From positions 1,576-65,575 of the forward strand of contig CAJTZD010000016.1 of the NCBI GenBank assembly GCA_910584235.1: DNA of 64,000 nucleotides, read 5' to 3'. The notes beneath the pieces were generated by a model, which worked only from the letters and a program-made list of their open reading frames with translations, did no database searches and was not told the DNA's origin. Below, one piece after another: positions 25,076 to 33,812 of the stretch; the stretch's first letter is position 1, and the number at the start of each line of letters is the position of its first letter. A program made the position numbers and the translations under genes. The DNA is from an uncultured Acetatifactor sp. GTDB lineage: Bacteria > Bacillota > Clostridia > Lachnospirales > Lachnospiraceae.

Positions 25076-26101
25076 ATGGCAGCGAAAAGAGATTACGCAG
25101 CGAAAAGAGATTACTATGAAGTCTTGGGAGTGGATCGCGGCGCGGACGGGCAGGCGATCAAAAAGGCATACCGAAAGCTGGCGAAGAAATACCATCCGGA
25201 CACCAGCGCCGGCAATGCCCGTGCGGAAGAGAAATTCAAGGAAGCCACACAGGCCTATGAAATCTTGAGTGACCCCGAGAAGCGCAAACTCTACGACCGC
25301 TTCGGCCATGCTGCTTTTGACGGCAGCGGGGCCGAGGCAGCCGGATCCTATGAAAGCCCGTTTGAAGATATATTCGGCTTCGGAAAGTCCGGCGCTTACG
25401 GCGGCGGGAAATCCGGGCAGGCCTCCGGCGGCAGGGACAAAGCCGGATACCGGTATGAATATCACTTTGGCGGTGACGACATGGATGACATACTGAAAAG
25501 CATGTTCGGAGAAAACCGCCGGGAGGGCTTTGGAAAGAAAGGGGCAGATCTGGAGTCGGAGATTTCCGTCAGCTTTGAGGAAGCCGCTTTCGGCTGCGAG
25601 AAGACAGTCCGCCTGGACGCCGGGAACGGCATGGGATCAGAGTCCTTGAAAGTGCGCATTCCTGCCGGGATCGATAATGGGAAAAGCATACGCCTGAAAG
25701 GAAAAGGGGGACAGGGCAGAAACGGCGGCAGCCCCGGCGACATTTTCCTAAAGGTGAATGTAAGGAGCAAGCCGGGATTTGAACGGCAGGGCACGGATGT
25801 CTATACGGTGGCAAATATCCCCTTTACCACAGCCGTATTCGGCGGCGAGGCGGTGGTGGAGACTTTGTACGGAAATGTGCTCTGTAAGATTAGAGAGGGC
25901 ACTCAGTCAGGTACGAAGATAAGACTTAAGGGAAAGGGGATTGTCTCCATGAAAGATCCGGGGGTGCGGGGAGACCAGTATGTGACCATACAGATACAGG
26001 TTCCGGCGCATTTGAATGAGGAAGCGAAGCGGAAGCTGAGAGAATACGACACAGCCTGTAAGGGCAGCCGTGAGAACAAGACATTTGACAAAGCGGGCTG
26101 A
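25076..26101 (+). CDS. DnaJ-family co-chaperone without zinc finger (CbpA-like)
   Basis: 341 residues. J domain (about 12-77) with the HPD motif in KKYHPDTSAG, a Gly-rich linker (about 95-130), then two beta-barrel substrate-binding domains (SEISVSFEEAAFGCEKTV; DIFLKVNVRSKPGFERQGTD). The CxxCxGxG zinc repeats of true DnaJ are absent, so this is the type II/CbpA class that works with DnaK. The N-terminus carries AAKRDY twice, from an 18-bp tandem duplication just before the J domain. AGGGAGG lies upstream of the start. Confidence 0.9.
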   Translation: MAAKRDYAAKRDYYEVLGVDRGADGQAIKKAYRKLAKKYHPDTSAGNARAEEKFKEATQAYEILSDPEKRKLYDRFGHAAFDGSGAEAAGSYESPFEDIFGFGKSGAYGGGKSGQASGGRDKAGYRYEYHFGGDDMDDILKSMFGENRREGFGKKGADLESEISVSFEEAAFGCEKTVRLDAGNGMGSESLKVRIPAGIDNGKSIRLKGKGGQGRNGGSPGDIFLKVNVRSKPGFERQGTDVYTVANIPFTTAVFGGEAVVETLYGNVLCKIREGTQSGTKIRLKGKGIVSMKDPGVRGDQYVTIQIQVPAHLNEEAKRKLREYDTACKGSRENKTFDKAG

Positions 26102-26111
26102 AAGATACAGG

Positions 26112-26963
26112 CTATCTGCTTCCGGCGCCTATTCTGTCCTGCTCCATCCTGAATTCCTGCCGGTACTGGGTGGGCGTCATGCCGCGCCATTTCTTGAAAA
26201 ATGCCGTGAAATGATGGTAGTCCGGAAAGTCCAGATGGTTGGAGATTTCCTGGATAGTCATGGGGGAATGGCGCAGCATATTCATGGAAATCTCCAGCCG
26301 CAGGGACAGGTAGTAGCGGTACGGCGGGGTCAAGTAAGACTTTTTGAACACCTCATTGGCCCGGGACCGGGAGAGATGGACATGGGCTGCAATCTCGTCG
26401 ATATGTATGGAACGATGAACATTCTGCTCGATGAAGCATTTCATGGCAAAAGCCGGGGAGGTTTTCTCCTGATGGCCGATGAGGGTCTCCGAAAACAGCT
26501 GAATATAATGATGCAGAAAAAGAGCCAGTTCACTTTTGCAGTGGGCCGGGTCTTTTTTCATGATGGTGAAAGCCTGGGTGAGATAGTCCCTGTTCTTGAA
26601 ATTCTCCACATAACAATTGGTGTTCAGATGATAGTCCGAGAGCAGGTGCTGCACCAGCATCCCCCGGACGTTGAGCCAGACCTTGGTCCAGGGATCATAG
26701 GGATCGGAATAGTAATGGTGGTAAGTGCAGGGATGGAGGATGTAAGCGGCGCCGGGGCCTAAGGCCACTTTTTGGTCATTAAAGTACACATAGCCCCGCC
26801 CGCTGATCACATATTCAAACACATAGTGATCTCCGTTGGGCCGCAGGATATGATAATTGGGATCCGCAAAGGTAATGCCCGAGGACAGGGGAGAAAACTC
26901 GGCAGAGTCCGGCCCCAGATAAAAATAATATTCCTCCCGGGCAGTCCTGTAGATATCCGGCAT
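26112..26963 (-). CDS. AraC-family regulator of the GH2/sugar ABC operon
   Basis: About 283 residues: N-terminal cupin-like sugar-binding half (ILRPNGDHYVFEYVISGRGY...ALGPGAAYILHPCTYHHYYSD) and a C-terminal double helix-turn-helix (IHIDEIAAHVHLSRSRANEVFKK; MTIQEISNHLDFPDYHHFTAFFKK; RGMTPTQYRQ). ATG 26963 was chosen because AGGAGG lies 7 bases ahead; the frame reaches 26987. It is divergent from the GH2 operon and is its probable activator. Its stop lies only 10 bases from the dnaJ-like stop (convergent). Confidence 0.88.
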   Translation of the reverse strand: MPDIYRTAREEYYFYLGPDSAEFSPLSSGITFADPNYHILRPNGDHYVFEYVISGRGYVYFNDQKVALGPGAAYILHPCTYHHYYSDPYDPWTKVWLNVRGMLVQHLLSDYHLNTNCYVENFKNRDYLTQAFTIMKKDPAHCKSELALFLHHYIQLFSETLIGHQEKTSPAFAMKCFIEQNVHRSIHIDEIAAHVHLSRSRANEVFKKSYLTPPYRYYLSLRLEISMNMLRHSPMTIQEISNHLDFPDYHHFTAFFKKWRGMTPTQYRQEFRMEQDRIGAGSR

Positions 26964-27214
26964 GCTGCAACCTCCTGTTTTCGCCATATTTTCGTTTTTC
27001 TAACGGTCAATATCAGAACTCTGTTTGTAAAAATTATACAATAAACAGACAAAAAATCAATGGTTTATTCTCAGAAAAACTAAAAACAGGATTTTTTCGT
27101 ACATATACAGGATTTTTTTGACCTGATTAATTCACAGAATTGATTAAAATAGAGCATATAAGAAAGAAATGCATGAGAAACATGGACGAAAAGCCAAAGG
27201 GAGGGAAGAAAGAA

Positions 27215-28951
27215 ATGGATTTGCGGACAATACCCAGGCCGGAGCACCCCCGCCCTCAGATGGAGCGGCAGCACTGGACCAATCTGAATGGAGAATGGAA
27301 CTTTTACATAGATTACGGCGACAGCGGAAGAGACAGAAAATTATACAATAATACGGAATTTCCGGAACGGATTATTGTGCCATTTTGCCCGGAAAGCAGA
27401 TGCAGCGGAGTGGCAAAAACGGATTTTATGCCTGCAGTCTGGTATCAGAAAACATTGATGTTGAAAAAAGACCTGAACCGGAGAAAGCTCCTGCTCCATT
27501 TCGGCGCAGTGGACTACGAATGCAGCGTCTGGCTAAACGGAGAGGCGGTGGGAGAGCACAGGGGCGGATATTCCTCTTTTTCCTTTGACATCACAGAATA
27601 TGTCCGGGAGGGGGAGAACAATCTGGTGGTACTGGCCAGGGATGAACTGCGCTGCGGCCTGCAGCCCAGGGGAAAGCAGAGCCCGACGTATTTTTCCGGA
27701 GGCTGCAATTATACCCGCACCACGGGAATCTGGCAGACCGTGTGGCTGGAGGAGGTGCCGGAAAGCTATATCCTCTCTCTGCAATACTATCCCAATGTGG
27801 CGGAGAACAGTTTGACCGTCAAAGCAAAGGTACAGGGAACGGGGCTGCTGGAAGCCCGGGCGTTCTATGAGGGCAGAAGCTGCGGCCGGGGGCAGGCAGC
27901 GGTGCAGGGACAGGCAGCGGTGCTCACGGTTCCCCTGACAGAGACCCATCTCTGGGAGGCGGGAAAGGGAAGACTGTATGACCTGGAGCTTACTTTCGGG
28001 GAAGACAGGATAAAAAGCTACTTTGGCTTGCGGGAGATTCGGATCCAGGGAGAAAAAGTACTGCTAAACGGGGAGCCCGTTTTCCAGAGACTGGTACTGG
28101 ATCAGGGATATTATCCCGATGGTATTTACACGGCGCCCTCGGAGGAGGATTTGGAGAGAGATATCAGGCTGGCCATGGAGGCGGGGTTCAACGGAGCCAG
28201 GCTCCACCAGAAGATCTTCGAGCCCAGGTATCTGTATCACTGTGACCGCCTGGGATATCTGGTCTGGGAGGAGCATGCCTGCTGGGGGCTGGACTACAGC
28301 AGGCCCGAGGCCCTGAAAGCATTTCTGCCGGAATGGACGGAGGTGCTGGAGCGGGACTTTAACCACCCTGCCATAATAGGATGGTGCCCTTTCAACGAGA
28401 CCTGGGACGTGAACGGGCGGAAACAGGACGAGGACTTGCTGCGGGTGGTGTACAGGATCACAAAGCTCTGTGACGCCACAAGGCCCTGCATCGACACCAG
28501 CGGCAGCTACCATGTGGTCACGGATCTCTATGACCTCCATGACTACGAGCAGGATCCGGGGAAAATGGCTGACCGCTATAAGGACTTTGGAGCCGGGGGA
28601 GAGCTGCAGGACACCCATCCCCACAGGCAGACGCCGGTAAAGGGGATTCCGGTGATGATCAGCGAGTACGGCGGTATCCGCTGGGACACGGGGCCGGCAG
28701 GCCGGCGGGACTGGGGCTATGGGGAGACGCCCCGGACAAAAGAGGAATTTTTAGAACGCTACAGGGGGCTGACGGATGTATTTCTGGACAATCCCCGGAT
28801 ATGCGGCTTCTGCTATACCCAGCTCTACGATGTGGAGCAGGAGGTGAACGGCCTGTATACCTATGAACGGGAGCCAAAGTTTGATATGGAACCGTTCCGG
28901 GCTGTCAATAGCAGAAAGGCAGCCATAGAAAGTGACGGCGATATGGCATGA
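27215..28951 (+). CDS. Glycoside hydrolase family 2 enzyme
   Basis: About 578 residues. Three GH2 parts are present: N-terminal sugar-binding jelly roll (WTNLNGEWNFYIDYG, FGAVDYECSVWLNGEAVGEH), Ig-like middle, and TIM barrel. The catalytic acid/base E395 lies in GWCPFNETWD and the nucleophile E484 in ISEYGG. It lacks the C-terminal domains of LacZ, so it is nearer to the short beta-galactosidase/beta-glucuronidase/mannosidase-like GH2 forms; specificity cannot be set. No signal peptide, so it cuts oligosaccharides after import by the following ABC genes. ATG 27215 has AGGGAGG 10 bases upstream; the frame is open to 27140. Confidence 0.88.
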   Translation: MDLRTIPRPEHPRPQMERQHWTNLNGEWNFYIDYGDSGRDRKLYNNTEFPERIIVPFCPESRCSGVAKTDFMPAVWYQKTLMLKKDLNRRKLLLHFGAVDYECSVWLNGEAVGEHRGGYSSFSFDITEYVREGENNLVVLARDELRCGLQPRGKQSPTYFSGGCNYTRTTGIWQTVWLEEVPESYILSLQYYPNVAENSLTVKAKVQGTGLLEARAFYEGRSCGRGQAAVQGQAAVLTVPLTETHLWEAGKGRLYDLELTFGEDRIKSYFGLREIRIQGEKVLLNGEPVFQRLVLDQGYYPDGIYTAPSEEDLERDIRLAMEAGFNGARLHQKIFEPRYLYHCDRLGYLVWEEHACWGLDYSRPEALKAFLPEWTEVLERDFNHPAIIGWCPFNETWDVNGRKQDEDLLRVVYRITKLCDATRPCIDTSGSYHVVTDLYDLHDYEQDPGKMADRYKDFGAGGELQDTHPHRQTPVKGIPVMISEYGGIRWDTGPAGRRDWGYGETPRTKEEFLERYRGLTDVFLDNPRICGFCYTQLYDVEQEVNGLYTYEREPKFDMEPFRAVNSRKAAIESDGDMA

Positions 28952-28952
28952 A

Positions 28953-29105
28953 GTGCGCAAAGATTTTCTAAGGCTGTAAGAGGGGGCAAGCCCGCCTCTT
29001 TAGTACACAGCCTAAAGCGCCAAAATGCAGGGCGCTTGAAAATCTTAATTGCACAGGATTATTCTTAACAACAGGACTGAGTTCTGTTGCATGTGCCGAA
29101 GAGGC
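28953..29105 (+). other. Multi-branched intercistronic RNA structure
   Basis: Outer stem GTGC...AAGATTTTC (28953-28968) with GAAAATCTT...GCAC (29038-29054). Inside it are two arms: AGGCTGT/ACAGCCT (28971-28977, 29007-29013), which encloses AAGAGG/CCTCTT (28978-28983, 28995-29000), and AGCGCC/GGCGCT (29016-29021, 29031-29036). A further hairpin CAACAG/CTGTTG (29069-29074, 29084-29089) and GCC/GGC follow. It lies between the GH2 stop and the first permease. It could be a processing or stability element or a cis-regulatory RNA. Confidence 0.55.
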
Positions 29106-29139
29106 AGCGTGACTGCAAAATCAGGACAATAAGGAGAGG

Positions 29140-30087
29140 ATGGAGGATGGGGTGAAAAAGCAAAAACAAAAGTCAATGACGAGAAGATTCAAAAGGGAGG
29201 ACATCCCGCTGTATCTCATGGCGCTGCCGGGAGTGGTGATTTTGATCCTGTTCAGCTATCTGCCCATGGGCGGGCTGATTCTGGCTTTCAAGAAGTACAA
29301 TGTGCAGAAAGGGATCTTTGGATCGCCCTTTAACGGCTTTGATAATTTCAAATTCCTATTTGCCACCTCGGATGCGTTTGTGATTACAAGAAATACGGTA
29401 TTGTACAATATTGTATTTATTTTCCTGAATATGGCCATTGCAGTGGTTCTGTCCCTGATGCTCAGCTCCCTGCGATCCAAGAGGACTGCGAAGACATTCC
29501 AGACAATATACATGATGCCCTATTTCCTGTCCTGGGCGGTGGTGGCGATCATTGTGACTGCATTTCTGGAACGTTCGAATGGGTTTGTAAATTATGTTCT
29601 GCAGATGCTGGGCCAGGAGGGTGGGATCGACTGGTATCAAAGGATCAGCATATGGCCGCCGCTTCTGGTATTCATCAATGCCTGGAAGGGCGTGGGATAT
29701 CAGGCAGTTATGTACCTTGCGGTGATATCGGGGATTTCCAGCGATTATTATGAGGCAGCCGTGCTGGACGGGGCATCCCGCTTCCAGCAGGCCGTCTATA
29801 TCACTATCCCCCATCTGCGGTTTATCATTGCGGTCTCTCTGATCATGGCTATGGGCGGCATTTTCCGCGGGGATTTCGGCCTGTTCTATACCGTGACAAA
29901 GGACAGCGGCCCCTTGTATCCGGTGACGAATATAATCGATACCTATATCTATCGGGGACTGAAAAGCCAGGTAAATATCGGAATGACTACAGCGGCAGGC
30001 CTGTTTCAGTCGGTAGTGGGCTTTGTGTTTGTACTGCTGGCGAACCGGATTGTCTCCAAGGTGGACCCGGACAGCGCCATGTTCTGA
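29140..30087 (+). CDS. Sugar ABC transporter permease, LplB type
   Basis: About 315 residues, six helices. The start region (REDIPLYLMALPGVVILILF..YLPMGGLILAFKKYN) is the LplB/COG4209 signature, and the EAA loop appears as YYEAAVLDGASRFQQAVYITIPHL. It pairs with the next permease to form the channel for an oligosaccharide bound by the 31188 lipoprotein. The start is uncertain: AAGGAGAGG touches ATG 29140, while GTG 29152 has GGAGG at a normal 5-base distance. Confidence 0.88.
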   Translation: MEDGVKKQKQKSMTRRFKREDIPLYLMALPGVVILILFSYLPMGGLILAFKKYNVQKGIFGSPFNGFDNFKFLFATSDAFVITRNTVLYNIVFIFLNMAIAVVLSLMLSSLRSKRTAKTFQTIYMMPYFLSWAVVAIIVTAFLERSNGFVNYVLQMLGQEGGIDWYQRISIWPPLLVFINAWKGVGYQAVMYLAVISGISSDYYEAAVLDGASRFQQAVYITIPHLRFIIAVSLIMAMGGIFRGDFGLFYTVTKDSGPLYPVTNIIDTYIYRGLKSQVNIGMTTAAGLFQSVVGFVFVLLANRIVSKVDPDSAMF

Positions 30088-30106
30088 GGCGGGATAGGAG
30101 ACAAGT

Positions 30107-30185
30107 TTGAAAGTTCCTTTCAATGCCAGACCTGGTGGTCTGGCACCAAAGGGCAAGTATTGATTGATATGCGCACCGAAGCGCG
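30107..30185 (+). other. Intercistronic hairpins between the permease genes
   Basis: TTGAAA/TTTCAA (30107-30123), then GCCAGACC-TGGT-GGTCTGGC (30125-30144) followed by ACC, then GCGC-ACCGAA-GCGC (30171-30184). The middle one is a perfect 8-bp GC-rich stem with no T run, so it looks like an mRNA structure element rather than a terminator. Confidence 0.6.
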
Positions 30186-30199
30186 CTAGGGGTATAATA

Positions 30200-31111
30200 A
30201 TGAAAAAGAAGAGTCAATTGAACCGGATCAGCTGGAAATGGAACCTGCTTTTCAATATCATCCTTGGGATTTTTGCCATCGTGTTTGTGACACCGGTGAT
30301 TCTCATTGTAATCGTATCCTTTTCCAGCACGAGCAGCATTAATGAAGTGGGGTACAATTTCTTCCCCGTGGAATGGTCCATGGAGGGGTATTACTACACA
30401 TTCAAGATGGGGAGCCAGTTGGTGTATTCCTACCTGGTCACCATTGTAAACTCTGCGCTGGGGACGGCATTGGGACTGATAGTCATGTCCATGTATGCCT
30501 ATGTCATATGCCAGAAGAGATTTTGGCTGGAGAGAGGGCTCACATGGTTCCTGTTCTTCACAATGCTCTTCGGGGGCGGACTGGTTCCGTCCTATATTTT
30601 GAACGTGCGCTATTACCATCTGAAAGACACTTTTTGGATTCTGCTGCTGGCAGGCATTCTCAATGCCTATTGGGTGATCATTCTGCGCACTTTCATCAAG
30701 ACATCCATCCCGGAGGCTCTGTTTGACTCGGCCAGGATAGACGGGGCAGGGCATTTAACCATTTTCTTCCGAATTGTGTGTCCCCTGTTCAAGGCAGGGC
30801 TGGGAACCATTGGCCTGTTCAGCTTTGTGGCCAGGTGGAATGACTGGTTCACGGGCATGCTGTATATAGAGAACAATAAGCTGGTGCCTCTGCAGACTTT
30901 GCTGACGCAGCTGCAGAACAATGTGGATTATCTGAAAGCAAATTCGAGAATCGCTTCCACCCCGGGGGGAATGGAGATGCTGAAGAATCTGCCCGGCACA
31001 AATCTGCGGATGGCCTGTACGGTTCTGGCAGTGGCGCCGCTGCTGTTCGCCTATCCGTTCTTTCAGAGGTATTTTGTACAGGGGCTTACAGTGGGCAGCA
31101 TCAAGGAGTGA
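30200..31111 (+). CDS. Sugar ABC transporter permease, YtcP type
   Basis: About 303 residues with six helices. Typical start (WNLLFNIILGIFAIVFVTPV), EAA loop SIPEALFDSARIDGAGHLTIFFRI, and the family ending LLFAYPFFQRYFVQGLTVGSIKE (here the last part visible as PFFQRYFVQGLTVGS). It is the second half of the channel. ATG 30200 follows AGGGG by 7 bases; the frame is open to 30164 but begins inside a hairpin. It is a useful intact comparison for the truncated homologue at 60858. Confidence 0.9.
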   Translation: MKKKSQLNRISWKWNLLFNIILGIFAIVFVTPVILIVIVSFSSTSSINEVGYNFFPVEWSMEGYYYTFKMGSQLVYSYLVTIVNSALGTALGLIVMSMYAYVICQKRFWLERGLTWFLFFTMLFGGGLVPSYILNVRYYHLKDTFWILLLAGILNAYWVIILRTFIKTSIPEALFDSARIDGAGHLTIFFRIVCPLFKAGLGTIGLFSFVARWNDWFTGMLYIENNKLVPLQTLLTQLQNNVDYLKANSRIASTPGGMEMLKNLPGTNLRMACTVLAVAPLLFAYPFFQRYFVQGLTVGSIKE

Positions 31112-31144
31112 TTGCATTCCCATATTTTGTAAATATGGCGCAAT
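31111..31144 (+). other. Hairpin between permease and binding-protein genes
   Basis: CCATATTT-TGT-AAATATGG (31120-31138) nested in ATTGC/GCAAT (31111-31115, 31140-31144). A stable stem directly upstream of a solute-binding protein gene often protects that message, raising its level over the permeases. Confidence 0.6.
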
Positions 31145-31187
31145 AGATGTTCTAATGTTTCATTAAAATGAAAAAGGAGGATGACAA

Positions 31188-32816
31188 ATGAAACGGAAAT
31201 TAGTATCATTGCTGTGTGTATTTTCTATGGCAGCAGCCATGCTCAGCGGCTGTGGAAACGGCTCGGAAAAGGAGAGCTCCCAGGAGTCTTCAAAGCCAAG
31301 TGAGTCTGGGGAGAGCGGGACAGAATCCGCAGAATCTTCAGAGACGGCAGAGGGAGACGAGACAGCAGGGGGGGACCTGGAGTATGCGGAGCTTCAGTGG
31401 TATGTGCTCAGCTATCAGACGGGCAATATCACCGATATAGACATGATTCAGGCTGCATTGGACGAGTATTTCCTGGAAAAGCTTAACTGTAAGGTGAAGC
31501 TGAATATCATGGGACCCGGAGGCTATGAAGAAACCATGTCCACAAAACTCATGTCCGGTGAAGAAGTGGATCTTTTGGCAGTTACGGGGGATATTTCCTA
31601 TTATACTTATGCAAAGATGGGGGCGTTCTATCCCATTGACACCCTTTGGGACGAGTATGGCACCAGCCTGAAAGATCTGTTTAAAGAGGATGTATGGGAG
31701 GGGCTGAAAGTCGATGACCATATCTATGGGGTTCCGGTTCTGAAAGACAACTGCTATATCATAAGCTATATTTATAACGATACACTGGCCAAAGAGTTGG
31801 GGCTGGATATGGAGCAGGGGTGGTCCGGCCCTCAGGAGATGGAAGATTTTCTGATCGAGGCAGTGGCGGCCCGCGACGCAAAGTTCCCTGAGTATAAGGG
31901 GATGCCCCTGATGCCTTACAATGATGTCTTCTGCCCGTACTATGTGGCTTTGGAACAGTTTGGATGCAATGAGCTGGCGGTATGCAATGTGCCCGGAAAG
32001 GAAGCCGTTCCCGGGGTTGACACAAAAACGGTGTACAACTTTTTTGAAACAGATGAATTCAGGGAGCTGTGCCTGATGAAGCAGCGCCTGGTAAGCGCAG
32101 GCGTCCTTTCGAACAACGGATTCACATTCGAGGGAAACCTGGCGGCGGAGCCTTTCATTCTGATGCTGAACGGATGGGGCTATACCTGGATCTCCGAAGA
32201 CCTGAACGGAGAGAATTACGACTCGAAACTGGTAGTATATGATAATCCTTACATGGAGGGAAGCGGCTATGCCGGAGCCATGACTGCTATCGGCGTAAAA
32301 AGCAAGAACCCGGAGCGGGCTATGATGGCTATGGAGCTCATAAACAATGATCCCTATGTGGCTACAATGCTGCGTTTCGGCCTTGAGGGAGAGCACTGGG
32401 AGAAAGACGGGGACGGCAAGATGCAGCTTGCAAACCGCAATGCGGACGCGGCAAATCCCGGGTGGCTGCAGTGGTATGGACCGTTCTTTGGAAATCTGAC
32501 CATTGTGGAGGCTCCGGAGTCCTATGGCGGACCGGACAACATCATGCTGAAGAAAATGGCGGAATACAACAATGAGGCGATTCTGGCCTCACATATGGGA
32601 TTCATTCCCGACCTTTCCGCCATTGAAAACGAACTCTCCGCATGCAATAACGTGATAAGCGAGTATTACGATTATCTGAAATACGGATATCTTGAGTCTC
32701 CGGAAGCCGTGAACAAGTCGGTGGACGATTTTGTGGCGAAGCTGAAAGAGAACGGTTCGGAAAAGATTGTTGCGGAAATACAGTCCCAGATCGACGCATG
32801 GGAAGCAAGTAAGTAA
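31188..32816 (+). CDS. Extracellular solute-binding lipoprotein of the sugar ABC transporter
   Basis: 542 residues. The signal peptide MKRKLVSLLCVFSMAAAMLS ends at lipobox LSGC (Cys22), followed by a Ser/Glu-rich linker. The body fits the LplA/family-1 binding proteins of LplB/YtcP systems (LNIMGPGGYEETMSTKLMSG, VPVLKDNCYIISYIYNDTLA, FGLEGEHWEKDGDGK). It would hand an oligosaccharide to the two permeases, with a shared MsmK-type ATPase encoded elsewhere, since none is in the operon. AAGGAGG precedes the start. A terminator follows. Confidence 0.9.
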   Translation: MKRKLVSLLCVFSMAAAMLSGCGNGSEKESSQESSKPSESGESGTESAESSETAEGDETAGGDLEYAELQWYVLSYQTGNITDIDMIQAALDEYFLEKLNCKVKLNIMGPGGYEETMSTKLMSGEEVDLLAVTGDISYYTYAKMGAFYPIDTLWDEYGTSLKDLFKEDVWEGLKVDDHIYGVPVLKDNCYIISYIYNDTLAKELGLDMEQGWSGPQEMEDFLIEAVAARDAKFPEYKGMPLMPYNDVFCPYYVALEQFGCNELAVCNVPGKEAVPGVDTKTVYNFFETDEFRELCLMKQRLVSAGVLSNNGFTFEGNLAAEPFILMLNGWGYTWISEDLNGENYDSKLVVYDNPYMEGSGYAGAMTAIGVKSKNPERAMMAMELINNDPYVATMLRFGLEGEHWEKDGDGKMQLANRNADAANPGWLQWYGPFFGNLTIVEAPESYGGPDNIMLKKMAEYNNEAILASHMGFIPDLSAIENELSACNNVISEYYDYLKYGYLESPEAVNKSVDDFVAKLKENGSEKIVAEIQSQIDAWEASK

Positions 32817-32838
32817 ATAGGGATAGCCAAAAACAGAG

Positions 32839-32876
32839 GGAGGCAGCGCTTCGTATGAGCCGCTGCTTTCCTTTTT
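32839..32876 (+). terminator. Terminator of the GH2/sugar ABC operon
   Basis: GGAGGCAGCG and CGCTGCTTTCC pair around a 12-base loop and are followed by TTTTT. Confidence 0.85.
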
Positions 32877-32880
32877 GTTC

Positions 32881-32985
32881 CTATAAAGTTTCTTTGGCAT
32901 CTAATAGAATGCCCGTCTTTTCATACTCTTCTTCTGATTCAGCAATCGCATTGCCGATAAGCTGTGTTTCAGCAATATTCCAGCA
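32881..32985 (-). pseudogene. C-terminal remnant, antitoxin-like
   Basis: On the minus strand about 35 codons read NIAETQLIGNAIAESEEEYE and KTGILLDAKETL, then TAG. The composition and order resemble the tail of a small type II antitoxin (RelB/Phd-like), but the match is by eye. There is no start or ribosome site. The remaining stretch to 33155 shows nothing else I can name. Confidence 0.4.
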
Positions 32986-33155
32986 TAATTATGTGCGTTT
33001 TTCGAGTTGACTATGAAGTATACTCACGAGCGATAAAGTTTGCCGCCGGTTTATAGCATCTGACGCCCATGAGCCGGGTAAAAACGGAAGAAGAGAAATT
33101 GCTGACAAAAATTCCAAATCCGTCGCTTTGAAAACGCCGGGATCTGGGGGATCAT

Positions 33156-33710
33156 TTAGAGCGTCAGCCCTCCGGCCAAATCCGAAAAATCAATATACAG
33201 ATCCTCATAGATGCCTGCCTTTACAGAGGCGGAAAAGGTGTAATCACCGGTATCCTCTGACTCGAAATTATAGACCAGGATACGGTCCTTTTCAGGGTCC
33301 ACAATCCAGTATTCCCGAACACCGGCAGTGCGGTATTTGAACAATTTCGTGAAATAATCCATCCGTCTGCTGCTGGAGGATACGATTTCTATGATCCAGT
33401 CCGGCGCGCCCTGGCAGCCCTGGTCAGTGAGCTTCCCGGGATCGCATATGACACAGATGTCAGGTTCTACATAATTCCTGTTATCCTGATTCAGGAAAAC
33501 CGCAAACGGCGCAAAGAAAGGTTCGCAGGAGCCTCCTTTTGACTCAATGTAAGCATTTATGGCAGAAAAAAGCTTTCTGGCTATGGTCTGATGCCTGCGG
33601 CTGGGAGGCGCCATGGAATGGAACTGCCCGTCAATCAATTCTGCGCGCTCCCCCTGGGGCAGGGCATAGATATCGTCAACGGTAAAAAGTTTTTCGCGTG
33701 CCAGTGCCAT
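33156..33710 (-). CDS. Uma2-family (DUF820) restriction-endonuclease-fold protein
   Basis: 184 residues. Uma2 pattern: FTVDDIYALPQGERAELIDGQFH, EPFFAPFAVFLNQDNRNYVEPDICVI (acidic residue plus PDI), PDWIIEIVSSSSRRMDYFTKLFKYRTAGVREYWIVDPE. The PD-(D/E)xK nuclease-like core (EPDI..., E.VS) is present. These proteins are frequent in mobile or accessory gene pools, and their function is unknown. ATG 33710 has a purine-rich AAAGGAGG upstream. It is a single gene. Confidence 0.85.
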   Translation of the reverse strand: MALAREKLFTVDDIYALPQGERAELIDGQFHSMAPPSRRHQTIARKLFSAINAYIESKGGSCEPFFAPFAVFLNQDNRNYVEPDICVICDPGKLTDQGCQGAPDWIIEIVSSSSRRMDYFTKLFKYRTAGVREYWIVDPEKDRILVYNFESEDTGDYTFSASVKAGIYEDLYIDFSDLAGGLTL

Positions 33711-33812
33711 AACATACGCCTCCTTTGCTGCTGTCAGTTCGTTGTGTTTTCCTGTTTTCTTTAATTATAAGAGAAAACAGGAAAAAAAGAAATAGTAACT
33801 TTGATATTTCTG

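Noticed and set aside
33128..33340. Short plus-strand frame overlapping the Uma2 gene end
   Set aside because: It lies antisense to conserved Uma2 residues and has no start context.
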